Below are positions 1 through 13,800 of a DNA stretch of 64,000 bases, one piece after another. The DNA is from Siderastrea radians (lineage: Eukaryota; Cnidaria; Anthozoa; Scleractinia; Rhizangiidae): contig OZ024900.1 in assembly GCA_964017195.1 (NCBI GenBank), forward strand, positions 31,202,641 to 31,266,640, in the 5' to 3' direction. Numbering within the stretch: position 1 is the stretch's first letter; each line of letters opens with the position of its first letter. A model generated the notes under the pieces. It ran no database searches. It saw only the letters and a list, made by a program, of their open reading frames with translations, and was not told the DNA's origin. Made by a program: the position numbers and the translations under genes.

Positions 1-3000
1 CGAAACAAGAAGAACATGATAAAATGGAAGTTCCAAATGTCGATACTTTTATTAATGTGGAACACTAACTTTACTGACAATAGCCAAAAGGCGAGAACAA
101 AACTAAGTGGACGCGAGCTATATTTATCCCATAAAATCGGCCCACTTCTATTTCTCACTCAGTAATATATATATAGCTATATGTAAAAGAACTCTTAAAA
201 AACTCGCTGTAGCAGATTTAAATATAAACCGACTGTATCAAAAGGAAGGAATATTTTAAGGTTTGAATATTTATTGCCGTGTGTGGACCACACGTAAAAC
301 TCACAAAATTGAAAACGCGAATCCTATGAATAAGAATGTACAATTCCATGTAAATACCATATCCTGCTTTGCTCGAATTTTGTATATAAATCGAATTGAG
401 GAGAGGAATAATAAACACTTTTTTTAGTTTATCTCAACAGTGGCGTGGGGTTAAGAATTTTTTAAGCTCTGTGTTTATAGCCGAGAAAGCGGGGCTCTTT
501 TGAAGTCCCAGATACATAAGAAAATAGCTGAAAGGCAAAAGCTACTTTTTTCCGGTTACTCGAGATACGAGAGTTTGATTTGCTAAGTGGTGTCTCAATT
601 CAAAGCAAAGTGCACTTTGTCCCGCTAACTCGCTTGGGTTTGGGCTTTCTTTGTAAGGTGGTTTTAAAGCGGCTAAAGAACTTAGAAGGCGGTCTCTTTG
701 AACGGGCCCTGTTTACAGAAATGTGGTGTTATTGGCAATTACACAAAGGCTACTAATTACCTTTGCGTCCTGCTTTGAGAAATAAATGCTTAAAATTTGA
801 AGAAATACGGCTCCAGTGATTCTAATAGTCGCGACCGCAGTTACTGATAATTTTCTTTAGCATTCGCTACCTTCAATATTATTCAAATACTTTGCGAAGT
901 CAGCACCAATTGAGGGTTAAACGTTTACTTTATAAAAACAGTTACCGCTTGAAATTGAAAAGCCTAACATTTCAGCTCAAACTTCGTTGGTGTTTATTTC
1001 TCTTCTAGATCAATCTAGAGAAAATAGAGGGGCACATTGTAAATGCAAGCTGTGATTTACAAAAGTGACTTTAACAATGTCCGGGTAAAATAATTGGGGT
1101 GGAACTTTTGGAGTACACAGAAGCCGCCTTGAAAGGAATCATACTCCATTATGGAGTTAACAAACAACACAAGGAGCTTAAAGCAGCCGAGACAAAAAGA
1201 GCAAAAAGCTTTAAGTGCAGAATAAGTGAGTTTATTAAGGTAGCATAAACGCAACACTACACATTTTGCTTTTTGTTGTTGTTTTTAGGAGACATGAGCA
1301 TTGAGTCTTTCTGAAAATAAGTTGAAAACAAGGGATCTATAGTAACAATTAAAGTTGAAAGCTTTTGAAGTAGAGCGACAGGGTTTGCTAGTGAAAAGAG
1401 CCTCCCAGAAACGCGTTGCTGGGTGGAAAATGGATGTGAAACACCGAGGCGTGGCCGAAAGAACTACCATGAAAGAGACGACAAGTAAACGCTGAAAAGT
1501 CACTAAAACATTGTCAACTCCTTATTCTTTCACTGAAGGCGTGCTTGAATCATCAAAACATTCTTTGTGATTCAGACTGGGTTAAACTGGATTTATGTTA
1601 GCTTGCTACATTTGTTATTTCTATTGAAAAAGTGAAGTGGATTTGCAAGAGAATGCGTGGGTTGTGGTTTGATTACTCCGCAGCGATGTTTCTTAATAAA
1701 TTCTAAGTTATCTCTCATGGCAAGGATTTTCTTTTGCCAGGAACGTTTTCTTATTATTATCCAGTAAATGTATTTGCAAAGCTTTGTTCTGACATTCGGA
1801 GTCCTGTTTATGTGTGAAGTCTCACTCTATAGTACTTCCCCAGTTTTAAAGTTTCAAAGCTGTGTCGGCGAGCAAAATCTCTAGTTCATTGCTCTTGAAA
1901 ATAATTTTAAAATCCTTACAGCTTTTTTTTTTCACAAGCTTAAGATATTCTTGACTGAACGAAAGCGTGTAAAGTGTTGTTAGTGGACATTATTGCTTGC
2001 CCTATTTCCACTTGCAAGTATATTGCTGCAGTTAATACTTCTGTCAGTTCTCAACGTGATTAGAAGAAATGGTAGAGTTCTTAACGTTTTATTGACGAAT
2101 TTGTACGTTCCTTGGTTTCACTTTCGACAATTACAAGTTAAGTCACCCCAGCGTTTTTTCCTTACGAGGTTCTAAATTTAACTTCCCACAAAGAAGTAAA
2201 CAAGACACCGTTTTGCCAAACCTTATCTAAACTTTGAATTTAAATAAGAAATTCTATAGATTGCTAGACCATATATTAACTAATCCGTACACTTTTCAAA
2301 GATTTAACTAGTCCACAGTTGAAGCCATTGCAGGGTTTTAGATCGCAGGCATTGGAGCTTTCTCGCTATTTCCTCAAAGCTAGCAGCGGTTGTTTTCTAT
2401 TTGCATTTCCTTGCAACCTTTGTGGGCAAAATGGCTTTCTAGGCGCACGTTGCTTGGCTTGTCTTAGGCTCACACGAGCGAATTAGCGTTTTGATTTCTA
2501 GTTTACTTTCTAAATTACTTCCTTTCTTCAATTTGTCATTGTGTAGTGCCGTTTCGCACCAGCTCTTTAATTAATGTTTGCTTTCGCCATCCGGTGTTTG
2601 TTCAATCGCATGTATGATCCGACCCCATTTCGGTGATTTTGTTTTCAGTTTTCAAAGGACCGAAAATCCAATCTTTGTGTGTCAGCCGTCAAAACAGATA
2701 AGTTACAAAGCCTTTCAGCCTTTTACTGCTAACAGCATTTACCTTCCAGCGCAGTAAATTTATGTAAAAGCGAAACAAAATACACAACCTGCGGTCTAAA
2801 GAATACAGTGTTCATATTGTGTTGTTACAAGCAGTTCGACTGTGCTTCGCTGTTCATAAGCTTGTTGTTGAACGAATAAAACAGAATAAAAAGCGATAAT
2901 TCAATTCAAATTGGAGGAGTTTTCGAGTATTACAAATCTGTTTCAAGTAGTTTCGCAAGTTATTCATTCTGAAACCTCTCATCTAAGTCCTCTCGACGAA

Positions 3001-5236
3001 TGTAGCTTTTCCAATCCCATGCAGAGATACAACTTGGCCCATGTAGCTGAAAGTCAGTTCTAACTTTTGAGTGCGTGGGTAACTAAGGTGTGACCATTAA
3101 AGTGAACACTGTCGAGCAGTTCTTCCATGTGATTTCGTTTGTTTCTTGATATTTTACAGTTTGGGAGCTTCTGCTTAGTGTACTCTTTGAAGTAAAAGCA
3201 CATAGCACTTCGCTTGTGTTAGTTTGATTGGCAGTTCCCTAGTCGATCCGCGAGTTCCCTTTTCATTAACCACGGCTTTGTTCATTTGCTATAGGCAATT
3301 TTCTACCTGTTTGATTCAAATTCTTCAAATGTCATCCCTGAATAGAGAATCATGAATTAACAACGAGCCGTTTTGTGAAGCACGCCGTTGTTATCTGTTT
3401 CCACGCCGCGGGGTGTCCTCGGCCCCTCGGCGTGTTCTTCGTGGGAACTCCACCTTTTCACAGCTTCATTAATATCTCGCGGCTGTTGACAACACCGTTA
3501 TCATAAACCTAACTACTTCACACTTACTTATCCTATAGCTCACACCGTGTGTTATCATCCCAGGACGAAACAATGTCATCCTTCGCGAGAAAGAAGGCTT
3601 ATTCTCTTGCAGCAAGGTTCAGTGTTATTTTCTTCGTTTCGCACGCCGCTTTCACGCGTGGCTTCTACCGACAAAGTGGTTTTCAAGCAAGGTTGACATG
3701 TCAGTTAGTCGTGTAGTTTAGACTTAACATAAGATCAATGTCAGTAAGATTAACAGCATGATACACTCTTATTTGTTCAGTTAAATTATTTGGCAGTTGT
3801 GGCATTGTTCAAAAGCGTTCGTATTCAATTACCCTGTGAACTACAGTGAACTAAGTGCTCCCTCCATTTTCACCCTAATTGTGGCCGCATAAGTTATTCA
3901 TGACTTAAAAGACGCGATTATTTTAACATCTTGGAACCTTTATTTTTTATGGGCACAATAAGTTAAGCCTTTTTCGATTACTCGGTGAAATCAAGATGTC
4001 TTTTCATTCTAATGAACTGATTGATATTTTAAATTTAAAGCTTTGTTGTATTGTTCCCTCTACTGGCTCGTTTCTGTGGTCAATTTCAATCCAGTTGTTG
4101 TTCGTTTTTAAATCGTATTTATTATGTCTCAAGTTTTCAGATGGTGCTTTACTACTGAGCAAACATTTAGACTTGTTGCACTTAAAAAATCCTTAATTTT
4201 TTGGAGAACGAAGGAAAAAGAACTGCTTCAGTAACTAATAAACAACCTGCATTCTGTTCTGAAACATTCAGGGAACGATAAACAACGCCTTATAAAGGTC
4301 ACGGTTCGGTAAAAGCTGAGAGCGGCTTTTTGTAAACAATATTTCATTTTTTCTTAATAAAAGCTGGCAGTTTTGCATCGATTTTGTCTAAACTGAAGAA
4401 AATAAGTGAAAAGAACCGAAGACAAGTGATATTCAGTGAGGCATAATCAGTGCTATTCAGAGAACAATAAAAGCAATCAATATAATCCAATGAATCGATT
4501 TAATGCTGTTTCTAGCGATAAATCTTCCTTCGGACAACAAGATTTCAAACTGTCACTTCATTTGGTATGTTGATGCAAACATTTTCACTATGAACTTAAA
4601 GATTTCCAATGATTTTACTAAGCATGTGCACTTTTCAGCCCAGTTGTTTTTATCCACTGACAGTAATTTTAAGGGAAGAGAAATTCAGCGCTTAGTGCTA
4701 CTTGCAATTTCCAAATTACAAGGGAGGCAATTGTGCTTCGTTTCTTCCTCGAGCAATTTGACTACATTTTTTCAGTGTTTGTTTGTATGACTTGTTGTCA
4801 ACTGGTCTTTTCTGGTGTCATAATAAAGAAACAGTTTTTTTACTCTTATTGAATAAAACTAAATGAAATTATGTCTTACTGGATCAAGAGTTTATGGGCA
4901 CTACAAAGTTTTCATATATGTTTGGTTAGGTGGCTGTCAAGCCAGTACTTTCTTTCTTTTTATAAGAAAACTGTTTTTTGTAAGAACGTTGAGGCCGAGA
5001 TTGGCCGAAATTTTGATTAAAGAACACGCTGAGAACCCACCCAGTTTGAGATTTAATTTATTTTGTCCACCTTTTTACGCGAACGAGCTCTAAAATTGCA
5101 CGTTACTAACAGTTTGGTCTGAGTAAATGGACAATGTAATTGAACCAAAATTTTTAGAATACATGAATGTCGCGTGCGTCGTTCCTGATTTATAGGTTTC
5201 CTATTCAGGTCCATTTTATAGTTACAATGTAATCCT
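1..5236. other. Intergenic or intronic DNA without recognised genes or repeats
   Basis: Only short open frames (under about 95 codons) with no recognisable domains are present. The composition is AT-rich with mononucleotide runs. One GC-rich island around 3380-3440 stands out and forms a stem-loop, listed separately. I see no member of the repeat families that appear from 5.2 kb onward. Confidence 0.5.
3402..3434. other. GC-rich stem-loop
   Basis: CACGCCGCGGGG at 3402-3413 pairs with CCCCTCGGCGTG at 3423-3434 (11 of 12 positions) around a 9-base loop. It is the most GC-rich spot in the first 5 kb. No function can be assigned. Confidence 0.6.
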
Positions 5237-5442
5237 TTAACCCCCAATAGTGATCAGCATCAAATTTCTCCTCATCATATCAGTGCATTATATCACATAA
5301 AAGTCATGAGAATTGGGGAAATGATCACCAAAGATGAATTGTCTTGATGTCTTAACAAGTTCTCCCAATTACTACCCAATGAAATGTATGGCGACCAGTA
5401 AGGAGAATTTGAATAATGATAATAATGATCTTAAGGGGTTAA
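5237..5442 (-). mobile_element. TTAA-flanked MITE, family A (piggyBac-like)
   Basis: The element is bounded by TTAA at 5237-5240 and TTAA at 5439-5442, with CCCCC inside the left end and GGGG inside the right end. The interior shares landmarks with the other family A copies: a GTGATCA-like motif in the middle, TCTTGATGTCTT, and CAGTAAGGAGAAT towards the right. TTAA target sites with C-rich termini are typical of piggyBac-derived MITEs. There is no coding capacity. Confidence 0.7.
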
Positions 5443-6490
5443 GAACAGTTTCAAGCTCCCATCAGCAAATAAAATTAAGAACGTCGAGTCGCGTTTCAGC
5501 CTCAGTTTAAACTTGTAAACTGAATGGGGAACAATATACCAGCTGTAGACGGCAACACCACCTAGTAAGCAGTTGTTGCCCAGTGTTTTTTTAAAGCCTT
5601 TGTGGTATATCTCTGGATATTTGTGTGAAAGTAACATTGTTCATCGGTTTCGTAGCTGAATTTTTCTGTAGTAGAGATTTTTAGGGAAGGAAATCTTTTG
5701 TTCCAATTTCCTTTTGTTTGGCTTTCCACACTCTCAAGTTTTCATTTCCTTCATTTCCTAAACTAGTGCCTGCACATCTACTGTTATAAACCAGCAGTTG
5801 TCCTAAAAATGCCTTTATAATGAAAGTGTTGTCCTAATGTTGTCCTAAAGATGCCTTTATAATGAAGATATCTTTCATTCTCTTTATCTGAGACGATTTC
5901 TCTTAATAACTTCACTTGTTTATAACCTTTGTTGTTTATTATTAATACTTTTTTTATATAAATTTAGATATTCCTACTTTTAAAGCCATTTGATGTTTTA
6001 AATTACAGGGAACCAAAGATTGCATTGCCGGAAGATTCGAATTCTGGGTACTCAAAAGCACACACAAAATGGAAACTAGAAACGGGCATCGGAATAGCAT
6101 AGCACACCGATTACCTTGTAAAGGAAAAGACTAGGCTATAAATGTTGATGACGCAAAATTTTACCTTATCAACTCAGTTGATAAATCCAAAATTTTGTGT
6201 TTCATTAGAAACTAACCCCCTTGTTTGTTTACAAATGTTGATGAAAATGTTAACGTATAAAAGGAACGTTTGGTCATTGTGTAGTTACTAAGACAGGTAT
6301 AGGAAGGCATGCATACAGGCTTAACAAGATTGTTACTCGGGAGACAAGTGTAAAAGAACTGAGAGTGAACAATGTGTGGGATTAATGATGCAAATTAAAG
6401 GTGTTGACCCAAAATTTTAATCTTTTCACTCCGAAAAGAACCAAGCTCAAAACAGGGAAAAATTCACACAAACACTTTCTAAAACATTGT
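5443..6490. other. Intergenic DNA with one dispersed repeat module
   Basis: No gene is seen. At about 6160-6225 there is a module, TACCTTATCAACTCAGTTGA followed by ATAAATCCAAA and TTTGTGTTTC, that recurs at 22160-22262 and in degraded form at 54755-54862 and 62985-63090. It is a dispersed repeat of unknown class. A short direct duplication (GTTGTCCTAA with ATGCCTTTATAATGAA) occurs near 5795-5865. Confidence 0.45.
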
Positions 6491-6491
6491 G

Positions 6492-6660
6492 GAATGAACA
6501 ACACGAAAGTACTGCTTAGTAGCTTTCAATTGAATGGTCACACTTTAGGATTTCACCTGAAGACTCAAAAATAGATCCACCTTGTACAACATATTAGTAA
6601 ACGGTACCACTTGAAAGTAGTGCTCAGCAGCTTTCATTTGTATGGCAGCCCATATGTAGC
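6492..6660 (-). repeat. 106-bp satellite, inverted orientation, about 1.5 units
   Basis: The reverse complement of the repeat unit is seen twice, marked by AGTAGCTTTCAATTGAATGG near 6518 and CAGCAGCTTTCATTTG near 6626. The copies have diverged from the consensus found at 50455-50780. Confidence 0.75.
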
Positions 6661-7445
6661 TGTTTTAACCCTAGAGCAGTTGTTTCTTATTTTTCTCTTA
6701 ACCATTGCTACAAAAACCTATCACTTTACTGTTTAGAGCTTAGATTAGGGAAAAAAGAATTGTCGTATAATAAACAGTGTATAAAATCTTTTAAAAAACC
6801 CATACTAGCCAGTTGCAGCATTATTATAATAAAACTTTCCCCTAAAACTCTGTTTGTATTCAAGGAGGTGTAACCGAGCTACGCCTTATTTGCACAAGAA
6901 GCAGTAATCATTTAACGTTTGACTTGGAATTTTTCAGGTCAATATGCCTTATTCATGGTCACAGTGAATCGTTGTGTAGATTTTTAGGCCATAGTACAAT
7001 TTGGTGAGAAGTTACAGCAATTTAGTTTCGTCCAAAACGTTCGGGGGGGTGGGGGGGAGGGTAAGAATAACATCTTCCTGAAATCAGTTTTCTTAAAATT
7101 GGACGATTCGTAACTTGACAATCTCAAAGGTTAATACACTCCAGCTTTCCAGGATACCTTGTTTTAATACGTCTTTCACGTGGCTTTGTTGATTTCTTGG
7201 CAAGCCGAGCCAACAAAGAAATCTATGGCAACCATTTTTAAAAAGGTTTGTACCGTCATTACGATTCACCAATATCCAAGCCTGCTAAATATTACCGTGA
7301 AACTAGACGATATACTTATTAAAAGACTTTTGTCAGCAATTTTTAGTAACACTTCGATAAGCCAAAAGTCATGGTTACATTAACGAAAACTTAAAAGTAA
7401 TGGTCCAGTTTTGTCCAAAGACAATATACTAGTGAAGTGAAACTA

Positions 7446-7665
7446 TTAACCCTTCGAGACCTAACAGTGACGAAAACAAAATTTCTCTTTTACATTATCA
7501 CTACTTGTTTAAACATTCAAGTAATCAGAAAAAAGAAAGTGATCACCAAGAATAAGATGTCTTGATATTGAGGCAAATTCTCTTTACTAGTTTCAGAAGA
7601 AATGTATGGAGAACATTAAGGGGAATATGCATTATGATATCAGGATTATAACTTGAAACGTTGGA
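7446..7665 (-). mobile_element. TTAA-flanked MITE, family A, inverted copy
   Basis: The left end is TTAACCC at 7446-7452. The interior carries CTACTTGTTTAAACATTCAA, GTGATCACCAAG, ATGTCTTGATAT and ATGTATGGAGAACA, which are the reverse complements of landmarks in the copies at 26533 and 53403. The right end is decayed and its TTAA is not clear. Confidence 0.65.
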
Positions 7666-7974
7666 CCAACTTTGTCAAATTCTGCTGTTGTGTTTTGCAA
7701 AATTCGTCAAAAATGGATTGTTCTACTTTCGAAAATCCACTTGATATTTTTCCTCTTGATACTCTAGGTGCATTTTGTGTGTGGAAGAAGGCACTTAATC
7801 CGGCATAATTTTAGTTCAGCGCGTCACTTTATTCCTGTATAATTTTAACTGACACAACTTCGCGTCGACTATATTGTCTCTACAAAAATGAGCAATCTAA
7901 GTTTCTTTTTTATATTTAAATAGTTACCTCAGATTGTTGTAAAACTGGACAACATACTTAATCAACCACCTTGA

Positions 7975-8355
7975 AGAGCATATTAACAGATACTCAGGAA
8001 AATGCTATTCAGTAGCTTTCATCTGAATGGTCAATTTTAGGATTTCATCCGCAGACTCAACAGTTAGTACCATCTTGACAAACAGTACCACAAAAATGTA
8101 TTGCTCAATAGCTTTCATTTGAATGATCGCACTTTAGGATTTTATCCCCAGTCTCAAAAGCTAGAATCAACTTAACAAACAGTGCCACAGAAAAGTATTG
8201 CTCAATAGCTTTCAATGGAATGTTCGCACTTTAGGATTTTATTCACAGTCTCAAAAGCTAGAACCAACTCAACAAACAGTGTTACAGAAAGGTATTGCTC
8301 AATAGCTTTCATTTGAATGATCACACTTTAGGATTTCACCCACAGACTCCTAGTA
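7975..8355 (-). repeat. 106-bp satellite, inverted array of about 4 units
   Basis: Four copies of the AGCTTTCATTTGAATG core are present, near 8017, 8111, 8205 and 8309. They are separated by the ACTTTAGGATTT and CACAGACTC segments of the unit in reverse-complement order. The units are moderately diverged. Confidence 0.85.
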
Positions 8356-8359
8356 AAAC

Positions 8360-9225
8360 CGTATTACATGAACCAAAAAAAAGTTTGATTCCAGTGGAGA
8401 AAGATTAAAACAGTCTGGATACACAAGCACTGGGGTGTCGTCTATGTAGTTTATTAAAGGAAAAACACATGCTATTCCTTTAGTTTCGCACTGAAACTTT
8501 AAAGAACCAGGAATTTGATCTCAAGGGGCCAATTCTTCTTAGACGTATCCAGTCTAACGCCTACGTTTTTGATATTCGTCAAGACAGTTTTAATATTCTT
8601 TCTTGGCTTGTTACCCTCAGGCTGTAAGGGAACAAATTAACCTCAAGTCTCCTTTATCTTTCTTTGGGTCTTAAATGACAATAACTGAGATTCGCTTTTA
8701 AACGTCGCCGACAGAGTTACCGATGCCTCAACAGACCTTCATTGTCTCTATTTAAATATCTTCTAACCACAAATTTCGTTCCACCCCTGTCGTCGCCCTC
8801 TTTGAAGAAGCTATTTTAAGTTACCATAATACAAGGGTCAATGGACTAGAACAATAGAGCTGAGTTAGTGATCGATATGGGACAGAAGACAGTTTCTCTT
8901 TTACAAATGCCTCTTTGAATAAGCTTCCATTTCAACATTAATTAGCGACAAGTGGAAGTATGAGAGGTATCTATGACGAGGCTTTTGCGAAATCAATTCA
9001 GTATCCCGGCATTGCTTCTTTGGAACGAAGGAGAAGGAGCAAATCTGATCACGATTTTGTGACGATTTTAGCCTTGTGTATAGTTAATCGAGTTTTCAAA
9101 ATTATTCACAGTTGTAATTTGCCATCACAATTCTACATAAGAAAACAACAGTTTGTATTTGGAGGATCATACTATACCGAGTTTTATTGACAAACTTAAA
9201 AGGTTAAGCCATCCTGTGTTTTCTG
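8360..9225. other. Intergenic DNA, nothing recognised
   Basis: The open frame at 8960-9190 has no recognisable domain. No repeat family known from the rest of the window was seen. Confidence 0.4.
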
Positions 9226-9227
9226 TA

Positions 9228-9415
9228 TATAAAGTACCACGGGAAAAGTGCCGTTCGAAAGCTTTCATATGAATTGTAACACTTGAGGATAACATCCACA
9301 GACTCACAAATTAGAACCACCTTAAGTATACAGCATATTAAAAGGAACTCTAGTAAAGTCCTGCTCAACAGCTTGTATTTGAATTGTCGCACTTTAGGAT
9401 TTCATTCACAGAATA
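9228..9415 (-). repeat. 106-bp satellite, inverted, about 2 degenerate units
   Basis: AAAGCTTTCATATGAATTG near 9258 and ACAGCTTGTATTTGAATTG near 9369, each followed by the GGAT-CA-CCACAGACTC segment, mark two decayed units. Frames overlapping this block (9204-9567) are repeat artefacts. Confidence 0.75.
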
Positions 9416-10588
9416 AAAAGGTTTGTAATTGTTGTCGCTTCCGTCAATTCAGAAGCCACTATAGGCCTTTGCCCATAGCCAAATTTGTCCAACAATCTGA
9501 GTCGTATTTTTGTAGCCCAGTAAACAGAGCTCGGGCAAAGCAACATTTTGGGGTAGCCTTATTTTAGTTCTCCTAACTCTGGAGGAAAGAAATAAACGTT
9601 GCCTAGAAAGACATTACAGACCTATATGTGTTATTTATGAAGGACCAACTCCACCTTTACCTCAACCGATTCTTTGAATCGGTTTTATCCTCATTCCAAA
9701 TATCTTTTCGTTTCATGTTTTTACCCAAAGCTCTTAGCTTTTATATTATGAGTCCACCTTGCAAAATCAAGAATATCAGTTCATTTAGCTTTGAAATTTT
9801 ATATTGTCTTACTCGGTAAAATTGATGCTTGTCCTTTTCAGGAACTTCGATTCGACGACTTCGTTATTTCCTTTACATATTTATCCTTCGTCGTTTGAGA
9901 CAAATCACTGAAGTTTTTACTTATGTCAGTTTTCAATCTTCCAGTTGTGGTCAAGAAAAAAAATAGGGACCAGCCAGTGAACTCACAGTAAAAATGTATG
10001 CTAGTGTATTCAATGGTATTACCGTGTATAAAATTCTTCATTCAAGGGCTGACAGTTTACAAACTCTCGCTTTGTAATTTCTTTTCTTTTTCTCTTTTTA
10101 ATTCATCGGTGAAGCCGAATTTCGTAAGACTGGATACAAGTCGTTTGTCATCACTGTTTATGTTATGGTCAACTAGTTGTCATGTAAGAACTAATATTCC
10201 AACTTTGTTTTTTATCCTTTTGTAAACGAAATCGTAGGCACTCCCAAAACTCAAAGAAAAGCCTGCTAAGCTGCATGCCGTTTTGGATTTCACGTTTGCC
10301 ACTAAACTGACAAGAAAGAGGAACAAAAATGTCTAGTCAAACGACTTCAGTGCAATCATGAAATCTTGACGTTAAAAACTGCTATAATGGAGCAACCACT
10401 TTGGCAAGATAGTTGATAGGATATATTAAAAAGCGGATAGTTCCTTGTGTAATTGCCTATGAAGAATAAACACCAGGGCTTCTTCCTTGCTTAACGCTCT
10501 CTATGATATTTTGGCCTCTCGGAATCTAAAAATCGTGACCCTTTTACTTCCAGATACAAGACTTAACACATATCTGATCTGTGATTGT
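9416..10588. other. Intergenic DNA, nothing recognised
   Basis: Short frames only, with no domain or repeat family recognised. Confidence 0.4.
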
Positions 10589-10589
10589 A

Positions 10590-10820
10590 ACTTTCGAGTC
10601 TATAAACATTCAAATGAAAGCTTCTGAGTAGTACGTACTTTCCTGTGGTACTATTTACTTTGCTGTAAAAGTGGATGTAACCGCAGAACCTATGGATGAG
10701 ATCCTAGAGTGTGACCATTTATTTAAATGAAAGCTACTGAACAGTACTTTCCTTTAGTGCTGTTTCTCATCCTGTACAAAGTGGTTCTAAATTTTGAGAC
10801 TGTGCATAAAATTTGAATTT
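10590..10820 (+). repeat. 106-bp satellite, direct orientation, 2 units
   Basis: CATTCAAATGAAAGCTTCTG near 10608 and AAATGAAAGCTACTGAACAG near 10725, each followed by TACTTTCCT and the GCTGT-(A)CAAAG-TGG segment. Confidence 0.8.
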
Positions 10821-13800
10821 TTTTTTTTTATTTGGGTGCGTTAGGGAATGGAAAGGTTAATAGCTACCGGCGATTTGCTCGACTGCCGAAGGACAAAACG
10901 GTTTGGGCGGCGTTGAGTCATTAGTTATTGTACGAGAAAACAATAGTTAAATGAGGGATAGGCTGACCAAAAATGAGAGAGGTGGGTCTTGGCAATTCTT
11001 TTATCTCGCGGTGCAACCAATTCCGATATTAACGTGTGCGTAACTGACTAACGCACAGGAAAAGGTAAATAAGATTGGGAAAACTATCACAACGACAAAG
11101 CGTTCAGTATAGCTCAAGGGCAAGAGTGCTTCTCACGATATGTTGCCTTTTAAGATTTGAGTCCGGCACGATATATATAGCTGTCTTTGCAAATTTGTAC
11201 GCAGGCCGAAAACCGCAAGGCTATGCGAAAGTTTCTCGCCATGTCATAACGATTCCGTTTAAAGATGGACGCTTTTACGGAAAACACAGCAACAACCCAG
11301 GATTTCAGATATTCTGTGGAACTAATTAATCGATATTATTATTTTGTGTCAAAATCTCAGTCTTCTTTCCTTCAATCCACAATGACTTGAGACTATTCAT
11401 TGTGCACAATAGATTCTACCCTTCCGCTCCCAGTGACTCCCAATGTTAAACGGACAAAAATTAAATAAATTTAACTCTGGAAAATATTGAACAGCAGGCA
11501 ACATCAAAGAAAAAACTGCCCGATAGCTGTATGATTCCATTTACACAATAGTTTGAAAAGCTCAACGTTTGCTTTTGGGTTTGAATGGATAAAGAAAACC
11601 ATATTACCGGGAAGAATCTGTAAAAATATGGAATGTAGCAGTTCAAAGACATCGTGGCATACCATACTTCATTTTATAAGACGCATAGTGTCCCATTTTG
11701 CCCACTGAAAGCGTAATCGCTATTCGCAACTATCCACCTAAATTAAATGTAACATATTTTGTCCTTTAAATTGGTTTTTTTTATCAAAGATTAGAAAGAA
11801 ATCTCAGTTTGAGACACAATATAGAGTATGGGTTCAGAGTTTTGGTAGGTTTTTCTCGTGTGAGATTGCATTTAATTTGATCTCTCCATGCAGAAATCTG
11901 CCTCAGTTGTGAACAGTGGAGGACAAATATTCAATCAGTCCTAGTTTAATATGCCGGCTCTGTTTGAGATTATTTCTTGTTTGTTACCTATTCAAATGAC
12001 AAGTAGGTTTCGTTTGTCTAGCACATTTTACGTATTGTAATTCCTATGGAACGTCGACTGAAAAACGCTCAGATATTAAAGAAAATGGCACCCTCTTTTG
12101 CCATTTCAACTAAATCATTGCTTTAAAAATCACAGTTTCTCTATTTTACTTAAAACTGAATTGTGAGAGCTTTAAACTAGCTCAGTTTATTGAGACAGGC
12201 TCAACAAGAGTGCTGTTATAGGATAACAAAAGTACTATGCTTTTGAACGGTTTAATGATAAATCACAATATAGAATTCCTAAAGGAGAAAGAAGGAAAAT
12301 CATTTTGTCTTTCGTCAGTGGTTATTAAGTACGCTAATTTTAAAAGCAAATACAAAAATTATATGTTTGTATTCTAGGATGAGTTAGCAAAATTTCTAGC
12401 AGATATTTGAACAAAAATGCTTTGGATCAGAATGACACAGTTGTATTTACGAGCGAACAGAAACATGACATGCATTGAATAAAATGAGGCATAGAAGCTT
12501 ATGATGTGTAGTATTTATATTTAACGCATTGTCTTATAGCAAGAACAACAAGTAGAAGATAAATAGTCTAACGGGTCAAGTTTTTAAATACGAACACAAA
12601 ATTGAGATAAAAGAAGTCCATTTACCTACTTGACGATCATGGGTTGGTTTCGTGAAATACAGATGCAACTTTTGTCGGTGGTATTCAAGCTGGGACAGCT
12701 GTGTTTACGCTGGAAGATTTACATTTCTAATCTCCCTCGCATTTTCCTACTTCCATCACGATGGTCAAATGATGTCAAAAAAGTGGATAATTTCTTGAAA
12801 GAGCGGTTGACACATCTCACAAAAATGAGCCATCATTCATTGCAATGAAGTGTCAATTTTAACAGAGCGAAACAAGTAGGGAAATTATCGTTGGTAAAAT
12901 GTCTATAATTCCTCATTCCTTGAAAGTGATACAATCTATATTTAGTTAGTTTCCCAGAGCCATTTGGCGACATCTTTATATGTTCAGCTTTTTCCTGAAA
13001 TTAATACCGTATATTTGAACAAACTGTTTAAGTGTACACTTTGTATTCTCTCATGAACGAATTTTACTCTTGTATTGAATGCACTCCATGCAGAAGGGCT
13101 CAGTATTTTGGATAAAATCGCATTACGACAATTCCCTCTATATTAAACCTGTAGCTTCTTGATTCGCAGCGCTACGTGTACAGCCAAAGAAGGTTAATTT
13201 CAGAGTGTTATATCATCATAGTATTTTTAATTTCAATACAGTTTCAATGCCGAATTCTTTTATTGAAAATAAGCAACGTTGGCAACAAGAACATTTTGCC
13301 CGCTCTCCAATCACTTAATCTTTTAACTTTTTTTTGTTGAACATTCAACTTGACGTGAAACGTCTTCAAGATGACCTAAAAATGTGAGACAATGTCATAA
13401 TACGAAGCCTACGATTTTTCTAAAGCAACTAAACTTAATGTTTGATATTTTGTAAGAACATAATGGACCTCATTAGTTTTTTAGTATGAAGAATAGTGGG
13501 CCATTGGAACATCTTCAAAAATATATTGAAGAATTCCTTTAATGCTCTAACCAGTTTTAGTCAGAGACATTTTCATTTTTTCTATACTACAAAAAAGCAA
13601 TAAACATACTTAAATGGAATCATGTCTATGCTTCTTTCATCCTACATTGATGTTACGAGTTTCCTTTTAATTTTGTTTTTTTTTTTCGAACCGTTGTTTT
13701 TAACTATTATTGTGTTGATTCAATTCTCTGCATAAATCGTGGAACTAAACTGTGGAAGCAATTTCTGAATTTATCTTTTCTTTTTTTGTTAAATCTTTTG

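Noticed and set aside
11075..11329. 84-codon plus-strand frame
   Set aside because: There is no recognisable domain and no supporting splice or neighbour context. It is compatible with chance.
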